From positions 868,001 through 932,000 of the forward strand of contig NZ_JACVMN010000001.1 in NCBI RefSeq assembly GCF_014698935.1: a stretch of 64,000 nucleotides of DNA, written 5' to 3'. Below, in pieces: positions 18,765-27,504 of the stretch. Position numbers and translations under genes: made by a program. Positions within the stretch are counted from its first letter, which is position 1, and each line of letters starts with the position of its first letter. Source of the stretch: Flagellimonas sp. S3867. Its GTDB lineage: Bacteria; Bacteroidota; Bacteroidia; Flavobacteriales; Flavobacteriaceae. Below the pieces are notes generated by a model. The model ran no database searches, was not told the origin of the DNA, and saw only the letters and a list, made by a program, of their open reading frames with translations.

Positions 18765-19232
18765 ATGAAAACCAAAGTTTTGATGGTCTGCCTTGGTAAC
18801 ATATGCAGATCACCTTTGGCAGAAGGCATTTTGAAATCCAAAGTTGGGTCCAAAATGGTTTTTGTGGATTCAGCCGGCACTGCAGGTTATCATGTGGGCA
18901 ATCCACCAGATCAACGTTCCATTGCAATTGCTCAAAAATATGGGCTTGATATTAGCACCCAGAAATGTCGGAGATTTTCCGAAGTCGATTTTCAGGAGTT
19001 TGATTATATCTATGCCATGGACAGAAGTAACTTTTCCAATATTATTAAGTTGGCCAACAGTAAGGAGGACGAAAAAAAAGTGAAGCTTTTGCTGGACGAA
19101 GTGGATTTGGGTATAAACGAGGTACCCGACCCCTATTATGGCGGCACAGATGGATTTGAAAAAGTATATGAAATGGTCGACCTTGCATGTGATGCGATTG
19201 CCAAAAAGCTTGAATTGAATGGAAGAGGTTAA
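18765..19232 (+). CDS. Low-molecular-weight protein-tyrosine phosphatase
   Basis: 155 aa. The P-loop VCLGNICRSPLAEG (8-21) supplies Cys9 and Arg15, and DPYYGG near the C-terminus supplies the general acid Asp. It removes phosphate from phosphotyrosine or phospho-arginine in proteins; partner kinases are not in the window. The gene lies 9 nt after dnaA and overlaps the RsmI-like gene by 14 nt, so it is cotranscribed with both. Confidence 0.93.
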   Translation: MKTKVLMVCLGNICRSPLAEGILKSKVGSKMVFVDSAGTAGYHVGNPPDQRSIAIAQKYGLDISTQKCRRFSEVDFQEFDYIYAMDRSNFSNIIKLANSKEDEKKVKLLLDEVDLGINEVPDPYYGGTDGFEKVYEMVDLACDAIAKKLELNGRG

Positions 19233-19947
19233 ACCAAGTCTTGTTTCGGGAAAGGTATATTTAATACCAACCACGTTGGGTGATAATGCCCCACTGGAGG
19301 TATTACCGATTTCCATTAAAAGGGCCATTGAGAACATTGACCATTATATTGTGGAAAATGAAAAAACAGCACGTAGGTTTATTAAAAGAATAAGCCCCAG
19401 TAAAGCACAGCCAAGTCTACAAATCGAAACCTTGAACAAATTTACCGATCCGGCAATAATACCCACCTATTTGGACCCCTGTATACATGGGCATAACATT
19501 GGTATACTTTCCGAAGCTGGCTGCCCCGGAATTGCAGATCCCGGTGCAGCAGTGGTAAAAGTGGCCCATGAAAAGAGGATACAGGTTGTTCCTTTAATCG
19601 GTCCTTCTTCCATTTTAATGGCCATGATGTCTAGTGGAATGAACGGGCAGAATTTTGCCTTTAATGGTTACCTTCCCATTGATGCCAGCGAACGAAAAGC
19701 GATGATCAAAAATTTGGAAAGGCTCTCAAAAGAAAAGGGCCAATCCCAAATATTTATGGAAACCCCATATCGAAACGACAAATTGCTCAAAGAACTTACC
19801 CGAACCTTGCATAAAAGCACTCGTCTCTGTATTGCTTCGGATATTACACTTCCAACTGAATTTATTCAGACTAAAATTGTGCATGAGTGGAAAGAACTTG
19901 AAATAGACCTGAACAAAAGGCCTACAATTTTTATCATTCAGGCATAA
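19219..19947 (+). CDS. RsmI-like SAM-dependent methyltransferase (tetrapyrrole methylase fold)
   Basis: 242 aa. SEAGCPGIADPGA (about 95-107) and VVPLIGPSSILMAMMSSG are hallmarks of the RsmI branch, which 2'-O-methylates C1402 of 16S rRNA. It is shorter than canonical RsmI (about 280 aa) and opens with VYLIPTTLGDNAPLEVLP instead of the standard nucleotide-binding start, so it is a Bacteroidota short form. The rRNA target is inferred. It ends 7 nt before a hairpin that serves the opposite strand. Confidence 0.8.
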   Translation: MEEVKPSLVSGKVYLIPTTLGDNAPLEVLPISIKRAIENIDHYIVENEKTARRFIKRISPSKAQPSLQIETLNKFTDPAIIPTYLDPCIHGHNIGILSEAGCPGIADPGAAVVKVAHEKRIQVVPLIGPSSILMAMMSSGMNGQNFAFNGYLPIDASERKAMIKNLERLSKEKGQSQIFMETPYRNDKLLKELTRTLHKSTRLCIASDITLPTEFIQTKIVHEWKELEIDLNKRPTIFIIQA

Positions 19948-19973
19948 AAAAAAGCCCAGAATAAATTCTGGGC
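19946..19973 (-). terminator. Intrinsic terminator for the muramidase-like gene
   Basis: GCCCAGAAT at 19954-19962 pairs perfectly with ATTCTGGGC at 19965-19973; on the minus strand it is followed by an eight-T run. On the plus strand there is no T-run, so it mainly serves the minus-strand gene ending at 19999. Confidence 0.8.
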
Positions 19974-19998
19974 CTCTATCCAAATCGCAAATACTTAT

Positions 19999-20640
19999 TT
20001 AAACTTTAGCGTTTCTTTTTTGTTGAATGGTTGAAATATCAAATCCAGCAAACTTTCGCATATAATATGAAATACTGGTTCCATAGGCATCAGCTACATT
20101 ATTCTTTCCGTAGGAACGCAGATACTTTTTAACGTTACCAGCCCCTGCTAAATGCGCAGCAGCCAAAATACCGGATTCTGTGATGACCACACCTCTAATC
20201 CTCTTACCATTAAAGCGCTTGATGTCTCGTCGTAATATCCACTTATTTCGTGCAATATTGGTCTCGAATGTTCTTTCTTGAAGTTTGGGGTCGTTCAAGA
20301 AAGAGTTGGCATCGTAAACGCCCATTAGATTTAAGGTACCCAATCCAAATTGGTATTTTCCAAGGTAACCTAATGTGTTAACCACACTGTACCTTCCTTG
20401 CGATTCTTTAAACGCAAGAGCTTCTTTAAAACCATTGTACGCATTACCTAAGTAGGGAGGGTTGACCAAAGTGTTTTCCGTAGCAATCGAATCCTGAAGT
20501 ACGGAAACCTCATCATTGGTCACAGCTTTTAACGAATCTGGAATCCTAAGATTCACCTGCTTCGTTGCAGTGTAAGAACCAAAGCTGGTTAAAATTACAA
20601 TCATGGCAAGATGCAAAATAAAGCTTATCCATCTTTTCAT
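19999..20640 (-). CDS. Secreted lysozyme-like peptidoglycan hydrolase
   Basis: 213 aa. An N-terminal hydrophobic segment (5-22) acts as signal or anchor. The core FKEALAFKESQGRYSVVNTLG to LGKYQFG (71-98) has the Glu79-Ser and N..GYLGKYQFG pattern of lytic transglycosylase/phage lysozyme-like folds, and HLAGAGNVKKYL (about 163-174) is the matching C-terminal helix. Probable role: cutting glycan strands of the cell wall in the periplasm. Monocistronic, with a well-formed promoter and its own terminator; mltG, another glycan-cleaving enzyme, lies just upstream on the same strand. Confidence 0.75.
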   Translation of the reverse strand: MKRWISFILHLAMIVILTSFGSYTATKQVNLRIPDSLKAVTNDEVSVLQDSIATENTLVNPPYLGNAYNGFKEALAFKESQGRYSVVNTLGYLGKYQFGLGTLNLMGVYDANSFLNDPKLQERTFETNIARNKWILRRDIKRFNGKRIRGVVITESGILAAAHLAGAGNVKKYLRSYGKNNVADAYGTSISYYMRKFAGFDISTIQQKRNAKV

Positions 20641-20694
20641 AACTCAAATTTTTAATGTCTCATTGCCGAAAACAATGAAATTAAATTTGGCCGG

Positions 20695-20724
20695 CAAATA
20701 TAGGGGGAGACATTAGATTAACAA
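20695..20724 (-). promoter_or_regulatory. Promoter of the lysozyme-like gene
   Basis: On the minus strand TTG (20724-20722), a 19-nt spacer and a perfect TATATTTG (20702-20695). The transcript would start near 20691, giving a leader of about 50 nt. The -7 box lies between the arms of a 9-bp inverted repeat (20653-20661 and 20707-20715). Confidence 0.7.
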
Positions 20725-20798
20725 GTTCAAAGCTCCTAAGATTTTCTTAAATATGGTTCGAATTACGTTAAATCGCTGAAAATTAACGGCAAAAGGTA

Positions 20799-21842
20799 CT
20801 ATCTGTAGACTTTTTTAGCATTGAGCCATTTGATGTATTGCACTTTATTTCGGTTATGCTGCGCTAGGGTTTTTGCGAAAATATGGTATCCAAAGTTGGA
20901 AACATCGGCTACAAAATAGAGGTAATCGTGCTTTTCTGGGTTTAAAACAGCCTCAATGGATGAAATGTCAGGCATGGTTATGGGACCAGGGGGCACACCT
21001 GCATATTTATAGGTATTATATGGGGATTCCATTTCCAAATCTCGGTATAATACTCGTTTAATGATCGTATCGTAGTTGCCGGTTTCCTTTTTAATGGCAA
21101 AAATGACCGTTGGGTCCGCTTGCAAAGGTATTCTCTGCTTAACGCGATTCAGGTACACACCTGCAACTCTTGGTTTTTCGTCTGCCTTTGCGGTTTCTTT
21201 TTGTACAACTGCTGCTAAGGACATGACCTCAGCAGGTGACATATTTAGTTGTTTGGCTTTTTCCAATCTATTTTCATTCCAATACCTTTTATATTCTTTT
21301 AGCATTCTATCCCTAAAATCCTGAGCATTGGTGTTCCAGAAAAATTCGTAGGTGTTTGGCAGGTACATGCATAATTTAGTGTCATCGTCAAATCCAGATG
21401 TTTTCAAAAATGCATCATCGCTGAATGCTTTGAGCAATGAAATACTATCGGCTTCAATTTGCAGGGAAATTCTTCCCGCCAAGGTCTCCAATCGTTCTTG
21501 GTTGTTGAATGAAACTTTTATTGGAATATTTTGGCTGCGAAGGGTATTGATGATTTCATTATTGTTCATTCCCTTTGTTATGGCATATTTGCCAGCTTTT
21601 ATATTGTTGGAATATCCCTTCCGGTCAGCCACGGATTCAAAAGTTAAGACGTCCTTCAATAAAGGTTCAAGACTTTTTTTTACGTCTGCCATCGACGCAT
21701 CCGAAGTTATATATATGTAGGCTTCGTCATTACCAAACTGGGTATTGGGACTAAAAATGGCGCTGTAAATTTGATATACTATAAATCCACAAATCAAAAG
21801 CCCTAAAATGGCTACGGCCCAAAGTATTTTCTTAAGATACAT
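20799..21842 (-). CDS. mltG: Endolytic murein transglycosylase MltG
   Basis: 347 aa. One transmembrane anchor (8-28), a LysM-like/periplasmic region, then the YceG domain: VVQKETAKADEKPRVAGVYL (212-231) with catalytic Glu216, and LQADPTVIFAI, PYNTYKYAGVPPGPITMP and the C-terminal GYHIFAKTLAQHN. MltG cuts nascent glycan strands at the inner membrane and so sets their length. It overlaps the GNAT gene upstream by 11 nt and is the last gene of dapF-GNAT-mltG. Confidence 0.95.
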   Translation of the reverse strand: MYLKKILWAVAILGLLICGFIVYQIYSAIFSPNTQFGNDEAYIYITSDASMADVKKSLEPLLKDVLTFESVADRKGYSNNIKAGKYAITKGMNNNEIINTLRSQNIPIKVSFNNQERLETLAGRISLQIEADSISLLKAFSDDAFLKTSGFDDDTKLCMYLPNTYEFFWNTNAQDFRDRMLKEYKRYWNENRLEKAKQLNMSPAEVMSLAAVVQKETAKADEKPRVAGVYLNRVKQRIPLQADPTVIFAIKKETGNYDTIIKRVLYRDLEMESPYNTYKYAGVPPGPITMPDISSIEAVLNPEKHDYLYFVADVSNFGYHIFAKTLAQHNRNKVQYIKWLNAKKVYR

Positions 21843-22365
21843 TTGAATTAAATTTTTGGAACATTATTTCGTTCTTGAATCCTTTGTTTGTCCGAATCCA
21901 TTCTTTTTTAAGACCAATTTTTTCAAACCCCAATTTTTCGAATAGATGGATGCTTCCCGTGTTTTCCTCCATAATATTGGCATATAATTGGTGAAGGTCA
22001 AGGATGGTGAAAGCATAATTGCAAAGCAATGAAAGTGCTTCGGCTCCCCTTCCCTTGTTTCTGTCTTCAGGTTTTGCAATAACGATTCCGATTCCGGCCC
22101 TTTTATTTTTTGGGTCAAAATCAAACAGATCAATTAGGCCAATACAATTATCCTTTAGATCAGAAATGCATAACCGAAGTTGTTTTACATCGTAAATATC
22201 CCTGTGGGCATTCTCTAGATAAAGTCGGAGTACTTTTTTCGAGTACGGTTTAAGCGTTCCGCTGATTTCCCAAATGGAGGTGTCGTTTTCAAGTTGATAT
22301 AGAAATTCAAGGTCCTTGGGTTCCAAAGCCCTCAAATAAACTTGTTTCCCTTTTAAATCTAACAT
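21832..22365 (-). CDS. GNAT-family N-acetyltransferase, RimJ/RimL-like
   Basis: 177 aa. It starts MLDLKGKQVYLRALEPKDLEFL, the typical RimJ/RimL opening, and has PEDRNKGRGAEALSLLCNYA as acetyl-CoA motif A and NTGSIHLFEKLGFEKIG as motif B. It acetylates an amine, possibly a protein N-terminus. It overlaps dapF by 7 nt at its start and mltG by 11 nt at its end; the linkage to DAP and murein genes is suggestive only. Confidence 0.88.
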   Translation of the reverse strand: MLDLKGKQVYLRALEPKDLEFLYQLENDTSIWEISGTLKPYSKKVLRLYLENAHRDIYDVKQLRLCISDLKDNCIGLIDLFDFDPKNKRAGIGIVIAKPEDRNKGRGAEALSLLCNYAFTILDLHQLYANIMEENTGSIHLFEKLGFEKIGLKKEWIRTNKGFKNEIMFQKFNSNVS

Positions 22366-23132
22366 GCTACTTCACCTTTATACACTTGTTTGGCCGGCCC
22401 TTTCAGAAAAATGTTGGTATACGAACCATTTTGTTGTTCAAAACTCACAGATAAATTCCCTCCTGGCATATTAATTTTTATGGTTCGGGATTTTGTCTTT
22501 CCGATTTTATGCATGGCTATGGCCACTGCTGTAACACCTGTACCGCATGAAAGGGTCTCATCCTCCACACCTCGCTCATAGGTTCTGGTATTAAAGGAAT
22601 TATCATCGACTTGTGACACAAAGTTGATATTGCTTCCAGACTTTCCATACATTCCATATCTAAGCTTGGCACCTACCGTCTTCACGTCCACTTCATCCAA
22701 ATTTTCAACTAGCTGCACATGATGGGGTGATCCAGTATCTAAAAAGGTATAGGTTGGTTTTTCCTTTACTTCTTCAACATTTCCCATTTTCAGGTTCACC
22801 TCATCTCCATCAATTGTGGCAAAATGCAATCCATCAATGGCATTGAATGTTGTTTCCTTGCCGATCATGCCTAAATAATAGGCAAAAGCGACAGCACACC
22901 TGCCTCCATTTCCGCAAAGGCTTTGACTTGCATCAGAATTATAATAAATCATATTAAAATCTGACTTTTCGTCATTTTCAATCAGAATAAGTCCATCTGC
23001 CCCTATGCCAAATCTTCTGTCACAGAGTTTTGTGATCAATTCGGTATCGTTTTTGGGAAAAATGTGTTGGCGGTTGTCTATAATGACAAAATCGTTGCCC
23101 GTTCCCTGATATTTGAAAAAATGCAGTACCAT
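22359..23132 (-). CDS. dapF: Diaminopimelate epimerase DapF
   Basis: 257 aa. It converts LL- to meso-diaminopimelate for lysine and peptidoglycan. The two catalytic cysteines are Cys73 in LCGNGGRCA and Cys196 in SCGTGVTAVA; FKYQGTGNDFV and FGIGADGL are also present. The Bacteroidota form is slightly shorter than E. coli DapF. Its transcript probably begins at the -7 box at 23150-23157 and continues into GNAT and mltG. Confidence 0.96.
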   Translation of the reverse strand: MVLHFFKYQGTGNDFVIIDNRQHIFPKNDTELITKLCDRRFGIGADGLILIENDEKSDFNMIYYNSDASQSLCGNGGRCAVAFAYYLGMIGKETTFNAIDGLHFATIDGDEVNLKMGNVEEVKEKPTYTFLDTGSPHHVQLVENLDEVDVKTVGAKLRYGMYGKSGSNINFVSQVDDNSFNTRTYERGVEDETLSCGTGVTAVAIAMHKIGKTKSRTIKINMPGGNLSVSFEQQNGSYTNIFLKGPAKQVYKGEVAC

Positions 23133-23149
23133 AATTGCTTACAAAGGAA

Positions 23150-23157
23150 CAAATATA
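23150..23157 (-). promoter_or_regulatory. -7 promoter element of dapF operon
   Basis: TATATTTG on the minus strand, a perfect consensus match 17 nt before the dapF ATG. No TTG at the -33 distance. It lies back to back with the promoter of the DegP-type gene. Confidence 0.5.
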
Positions 23158-23226
23158 GGGTATTCTTTAAGGAAAATTTTGTAGTTAAAACCGAGTTAAA
23201 CCGACCAAGAAAAAAGCGAATTCATT

Positions 23227-23234
23227 TAATTTTG
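23227..23234 (+). promoter_or_regulatory. -7 promoter element of the DegP-type protease gene
   Basis: TAATTTTG, a perfect TAnnTTTG, 31 nt before the ATG at 23266. No TTG at the right -33 spacing was seen. Confidence 0.45.
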
Positions 23235-23265
23235 TTGAATCAGGATGTTAAATTATTATTGAAAT

Positions 23266-24660
23266 ATGAAGAAAATAGCCAGTTTGTTCCTTGTATCGTT
23301 GTTTGCGGGGGCAATAACATTAGGAGCCTATAAATTATTTTTTGAAAAAGATACTTATGTAGTGGAGGGCATAGCCCGAGAAACCCCATTCTTAAGAACA
23401 AGTAATACAACTACCTCCGCCAAAGGGGCCGGAATAAATGAAGTTGACTTTACCATTGCGGCCGAAAAGACCGTGAATGCTGTGGTGCATGTGAAAAATC
23501 TAAGCACAAGTAAAAGTAACGGTAGCCTTGCCGATTTCTTTTATGGTTTTGAAAAAAAGCAAACACCTCAGATTGGAACAGGGTCTGGAGTTATCATCTC
23601 ACCTGATGGATATATTGTCACCAACAATCATGTGATTGCCAATGCAAGTCAACTAGAAGTTTCTTTGAACAACAAAAAAACATATAAAGCCGAAGTCATT
23701 GGTGCGGATGCCGAATCGGATATTGCACTTTTAAAAATTGATGTGGACAAACCACTTCCTTACCTAGCCTTTGGTGATTCAGATAATTCTAGAGTTGGAG
23801 AATGGGTATTGGCTGTTGGAAACCCCTTTAGCCTTACCTCTACCGTAACTGCTGGAATTGTAAGTGCAAAAGCAAGATCTCTGACCTTGGGCCAACAATC
23901 CTTTATTCAAACTGATGCTGCCGTAAATCCCGGTAACAGTGGTGGAGCACTGGTAAACACCAATGGTGATTTGATCGGAATCAATACAGCAATTACATCC
24001 CAAACAGGTTCTTACGTAGGATATTCGTTCGCGGTTCCCAGCAACATTGCTAAAAAAGTGGTTGAGGATATCATGGAGTTTGGTAATGTACAACGTGGAT
24101 TATTGGGTATTAGAGGCGGTGATTTAAATCCGCAAAGTGCAACAGAACTTGGATTGGAAGAAATTGAAGGAGTCTATATTTCTCAAATTACTGAGGAATC
24201 GGGAGCTGAAGCTGCAGGATTGGAAGAAGGAGATGTAATTAAGAGAGTAGATGACATAAATGTCCGCAAGTTTTCAGAATTGACCGGGTATTTACGCTCC
24301 AAACGTCCCGGTGATGTTATCGACGTTACGGTTGAAAGGGAAGGCAAAAAATTGACGCGAAAGGTAACGTTAAGAAAGGACCAGACCATAATTCTTCCCG
24401 CCACGGGGTTTACCGTAAAAAATCTGTCCGACAAGGACAAAAGGACATTTGGAACAAAAAAAGGTGTGAAAATCATTGACGTTCCCCAAGGTTACGAAAG
24501 ATATGGTCTTGAAAATAAAATTATAATTGCTGTGGGTGATAATGACATCGATGACATTGATGATGCCAAGGAACATTTTGGAGAAATATCAAAATACGGG
24601 CGAACAAGTTTTACTATGATCAATGAAAAAGGAGAAAAAGAACGACTGATTCTTCAATAA
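23266..24660 (+). CDS. Periplasmic DegP/Do-type serine protease
   Basis: 464 aa. An N-terminal hydrophobic segment (5-25) exports or anchors it. The trypsin-like triad is complete: His122 in VTNNHVIA, Asp152 in SDIALLKID and Ser225 in NPGNSGGAL. PDZ1 follows from about 275 (RGLLGIRGGDLNPQSA, then GAEAAGLEEGDVIKRVDD); the second PDZ is degenerate (VPQGYERYGLENKIIIAVGD). It degrades or refolds damaged envelope proteins. Monocistronic, ending at a strong terminator. Confidence 0.93.
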   Translation: MKKIASLFLVSLFAGAITLGAYKLFFEKDTYVVEGIARETPFLRTSNTTTSAKGAGINEVDFTIAAEKTVNAVVHVKNLSTSKSNGSLADFFYGFEKKQTPQIGTGSGVIISPDGYIVTNNHVIANASQLEVSLNNKKTYKAEVIGADAESDIALLKIDVDKPLPYLAFGDSDNSRVGEWVLAVGNPFSLTSTVTAGIVSAKARSLTLGQQSFIQTDAAVNPGNSGGALVNTNGDLIGINTAITSQTGSYVGYSFAVPSNIAKKVVEDIMEFGNVQRGLLGIRGGDLNPQSATELGLEEIEGVYISQITEESGAEAAGLEEGDVIKRVDDINVRKFSELTGYLRSKRPGDVIDVTVEREGKKLTRKVTLRKDQTIILPATGFTVKNLSDKDKRTFGTKKGVKIIDVPQGYERYGLENKIIIAVGDNDIDDIDDAKEHFGEISKYGRTSFTMINEKGEKERLILQ

Positions 24661-24678
24661 ATAGCAAAAAAATGAACT

Positions 24679-24711
24679 AAAAAAGGGCGTCCAGCATCGG
24701 GCGCCCTTTTT
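24679..24711 (+). terminator. Intrinsic terminator after the DegP-type gene
   Basis: AAAAAGGGCG at 24680-24689 pairs with CGCCCTTTTT at 24702-24711, with a 12-nt loop and trailing T-run. Confidence 0.85.
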
Positions 24712-24747
24712 ATTTGAAATTTCTTTTACGAAAACGTTTGAAATATC

Positions 24748-24755
24748 TAATTTTG
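24748..24755 (+). promoter_or_regulatory. -7 promoter element of the GAPDH gene
   Basis: TAATTTTG, a perfect TAnnTTTG, 34 nt before the ATG at 24790. It shares CTAATTTTGC with the bamD and rpsF promoters. No -33 TTG at standard spacing. Confidence 0.5.
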
Positions 24756-24789
24756 CCGAAAATTTATAGGACACCTTCAACCAAAATCC

Positions 24790-26238
24790 ATGAGTGATAT
24801 TAAGTCTTACGAAAAGGAACTTGCATTCCAAGCCGATAGAAGAAAAGCTACCACAGAATTCATTAAAATTATCAGCGATCTTTGGTACGACAGAGCCATA
24901 GAGGTTGTGCTTTTCAAAAATCAAATCATTGACAAAAATGTGAGTGACATTATCAATCTGCATGAATATGCTGGCGAGTTTGTTCAAAAGCCAATTTCCA
25001 TTTTTGATTCCGTGGAGATTTTAAGGGCCATAAACGATATTAATCTTCCGCCCGCTAAGTTGGATATTGGTAAGCTTACCTACGAATATCATTCCGATGA
25101 CAACAATCATTTAAATGTGAAGTCATTTGTAGTGGAAAAATTAAAAGATGCCCATGCTTCCCAAGAAATAAAACCAAAAGATGTGGTTCTTTATGGATTT
25201 GGCCGAATTGGTCGATTGGTTGCTCGCGAACTAATGGCAAAAACCGGCAGGGGAAGCCAATTAAGATTGAGAGCTATTGTGGTAAGAGGTGAAATTAATG
25301 AGGAAATCCTTGAAAAGCGCGCAGCCTTATTAAAAACCGATTCCGTACACGGACAATTTTTGGGCACGGTAGATATTGATGTGGAAAATGAAGCACTCAT
25401 TGTAAACGGAACCACAGTGAAATTTATCGTTGCTGATAAGCCAGAGTCCATAGATTACACAAAATATGGCATTTACAACGCCCTGATTATAGACAACACG
25501 GGAGCATTTAGAGATAAAGCAGCTTTGTCAAGACATTTGGAAGCGAAAGGAGCAAGTAAAGTGTTACTAACCGCTCCGGGAAAAGAAGTTCCTAATATTG
25601 TGCATGGAGTAAACCAGAATGAGTTTAATCCAGATAAAACCAAAATCTATTCGGCTGCCTCGTGCACAACGAATGCCATTACTCCTGTTTTAAAGGTAAT
25701 CGAAGATTCTTTGGGAATTAAAAAAGGGCACTTAGAAACTATTCACGCCTATACCAATGACCAAAATTTGGTGGACAATATGCACAAAAAGTACCGGAGA
25801 GGTCGTGCCGCTGCCCTAAATATGGTTATCACAGAAACCGGGGCAGGAGCTGCCGTAGCCAAGGCACTTCCCGCTCTAAAAGGAAAATTGACCTCCAATG
25901 CGATCAGGGTTCCTGTACCAAATGGCTCTTTAGCGATTTTACATCTCGAAGTAAAAAACAAAACTTCCAAAGAAAGTATCAATACCATTATAAAGAAGTA
26001 TGCACTCGAAGGTGACTTGGTGGAACAGATAAAATATTCGCTGAGCAATGAATTGGTTTCCTCCGATATTGTTGGTGCCTCTGCCCCATCTATTTATGAC
26101 AGCAAGGCCACTTTGGTCTCTTCAGATGGAAAAAGTATCGTTCTATATATATGGTACGATAATGAATATGGATATTCCCACCAAGTAATTAGACTAGCGA
26201 AGTATATTGCCAAGGTAAGAAGGTATACCTATTATTAG
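24790..26238 (+). CDS. Glyceraldehyde-3-phosphate dehydrogenase, long form with N-terminal extension
   Basis: 482 aa against about 335 for ordinary GAPDH. Residues 1-130 are an extra, mostly helical N-terminal region (SYEKELAFQADRRKATTEFIKIISDLW). The catalytic part starts at VVLYGFGRIGRLVARELM (dinucleotide-binding GFGRIGR, 136-142) and has active-site Cys292 in SAASCTTNAITP, THE THREE-residue HAYTNDQ block, and WYDNEYGYSHQV near the end. It oxidises G3P or runs in the gluconeogenic direction; cofactor preference cannot be read reliably. Such long GAPDHs coexist with a short form in many Bacteroidota (from memory). Monocistronic. Confidence 0.9.
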   Translation: MSDIKSYEKELAFQADRRKATTEFIKIISDLWYDRAIEVVLFKNQIIDKNVSDIINLHEYAGEFVQKPISIFDSVEILRAINDINLPPAKLDIGKLTYEYHSDDNNHLNVKSFVVEKLKDAHASQEIKPKDVVLYGFGRIGRLVARELMAKTGRGSQLRLRAIVVRGEINEEILEKRAALLKTDSVHGQFLGTVDIDVENEALIVNGTTVKFIVADKPESIDYTKYGIYNALIIDNTGAFRDKAALSRHLEAKGASKVLLTAPGKEVPNIVHGVNQNEFNPDKTKIYSAASCTTNAITPVLKVIEDSLGIKKGHLETIHAYTNDQNLVDNMHKKYRRGRAAALNMVITETGAGAAVAKALPALKGKLTSNAIRVPVPNGSLAILHLEVKNKTSKESINTIIKKYALEGDLVEQIKYSLSNELVSSDIVGASAPSIYDSKATLVSSDGKSIVLYIWYDNEYGYSHQVIRLAKYIAKVRRYTYY

Positions 26239-26282
26239 AATTAAATTTCTGGGTGCAGGAGTCGAGTATTCATGATTTTCTT

Positions 26283-26311
26283 TTGATTTTTAGTTTATTG
26301 GCGTAATTTCG
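26283..26311 (+). promoter_or_regulatory. Probable promoter of the coiled-coil membrane protein gene
   Basis: TTG at 26283-26285, an 18-nt spacer and TAATTTCG at 26304-26311, one mismatch from the -7 consensus. Leader of about 30 nt. Confidence 0.4.
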
Positions 26312-26346
26312 CCCTACCCTTAATCAAAATAAAACACGCTTTGACC

Positions 26347-26955
26347 ATGAAATGTTTACGAATTCTTTTTACCCTTACCCTATTAACCACTTTTTGCACC
26401 ATAACCGCTCAACAGCAAGATACCCAAGCCGCCAAGGACGAAACCCTAGTGGGCCAATTTAAAGAATTGGAGCGGAAATCAGGAAACTATAGGGCCAACG
26501 GCATTCGGTATGAAGTTGTTAAGGTAGGTGACCTCTATAGAATCAAGGGAAACATTTTCGATTCCATAAACACAGCAAATGCCACCATAAAAGATTTATC
26601 AGCTACAATCACCAGTAACAAGGCCGAGATTGAAGACCTTAACTCCAAATTACAGGAAACCACAAATAATTTGAACAACGTTACCGAAGAAAAAGACAGT
26701 ATGTCCTTCTTTGGGGCTTTAGTAAGCAAAGGAACCTATAAGCTTATACTATGGTCCATTATTTTTGGTTTGTTGTTGTTCTTGATATTATTTGTTTATA
26801 AGTACAGAAACAGCAATTATCTTACCCACCAAGCCAAGACAGCCTTGGCTGATCTTGAAAAAGAATATGAGCAACACCGTAGACGTGCTTTAGAAAGGGA
26901 GCAAAAAATCAGTCGTCAATTACAAGACGAACTGAACAGGCAAAAAAACAAGTGA
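26347..26955 (+). CDS. Exported coiled-coil membrane protein of unknown function
   Basis: 202 aa from the ATG at 26347 (an in-frame TTG lies 6 nt earlier). Signal peptide MKCLRILFTLTLLTTFCTITA, then YRANGIRYEVVKVGDLYRI, a coiled coil (about 68-118, DSINTANATIKDLSATI onward), one transmembrane segment (about 130-152) and a highly charged cytoplasmic coiled coil. Homologues are, as I recall, sometimes labelled tRNA (guanine-N1)-methyltransferase because trmD is nearby; nothing in this protein resembles a methyltransferase. It may tether envelope and cytosolic partners. Confidence 0.7.
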   Translation: MKCLRILFTLTLLTTFCTITAQQQDTQAAKDETLVGQFKELERKSGNYRANGIRYEVVKVGDLYRIKGNIFDSINTANATIKDLSATITSNKAEIEDLNSKLQETTNNLNNVTEEKDSMSFFGALVSKGTYKLILWSIIFGLLLFLILFVYKYRNSNYLTHQAKTALADLEKEYEQHRRRALEREQKISRQLQDELNRQKNK

Positions 26956-27039
26956 TATTTTAACTTCATTAGAGTTTTACCTTTCACATCGTGCTTCACG
27001 GTTGATGGAGCATCACCGACCGAATAATTACCTTTACAT

Positions 27040-27480
27040 ATGGAAATCAGAAGAGCTTCCTTGCAAGACCTTGAACTAATTGTTCCCCTTTTTGATGCTT
27101 ACAGGGTATTTTATGAGCAAAAATCCGATTTGGAGGCCGCCCGGATATTCTTAAAAAAACGATTTTCTAAGGACGAAACAGTGATTTTTTTGGCATTGGA
27201 TAAAGGAAAACCTATTGGCTTCACACAACTGTACATGACCTTTTCATCCGTGTCTCTGCAGCCTTTTTTTATTTTGAATGACCTTTTTGTAGCTCCCGAG
27301 GCAAGAAAACTAGGTGTTGGTGAAGCTTTGTTGAACAGTGCAAAAGAGCATTGCAAACAAATGGGATATAAAGGTCTTGCCCTGGAAACAGGTGTGGATA
27401 ATCCAGCCCAAAAGCTATATGAACGATTAGGCTGGGAAAAAGATGAAGCATATCTTCACTATTTTTGGTCGAACACTTAA
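27040..27480 (+). CDS. GNAT-family N-acetyltransferase
   Basis: 146 aa, a compact single GNAT domain. FILNDLFVAPEARKLGVGEALLNSA covers beta4 and the acetyl-CoA loop, and NPAQKLYERLGWEKD is motif B. The order beta4 DLFV-P..R..GVG matches small acetyltransferases of the YhbS/PaiA style. It lies 24 nt upstream of trmD on the same strand. The acceptor is unknown. Confidence 0.88.
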   Translation: MEIRRASLQDLELIVPLFDAYRVFYEQKSDLEAARIFLKKRFSKDETVIFLALDKGKPIGFTQLYMTFSSVSLQPFFILNDLFVAPEARKLGVGEALLNSAKEHCKQMGYKGLALETGVDNPAQKLYERLGWEKDEAYLHYFWSNT

Positions 27481-27504
27481 GTGCTTTTCTAAACAATTTC
27501 ATCC

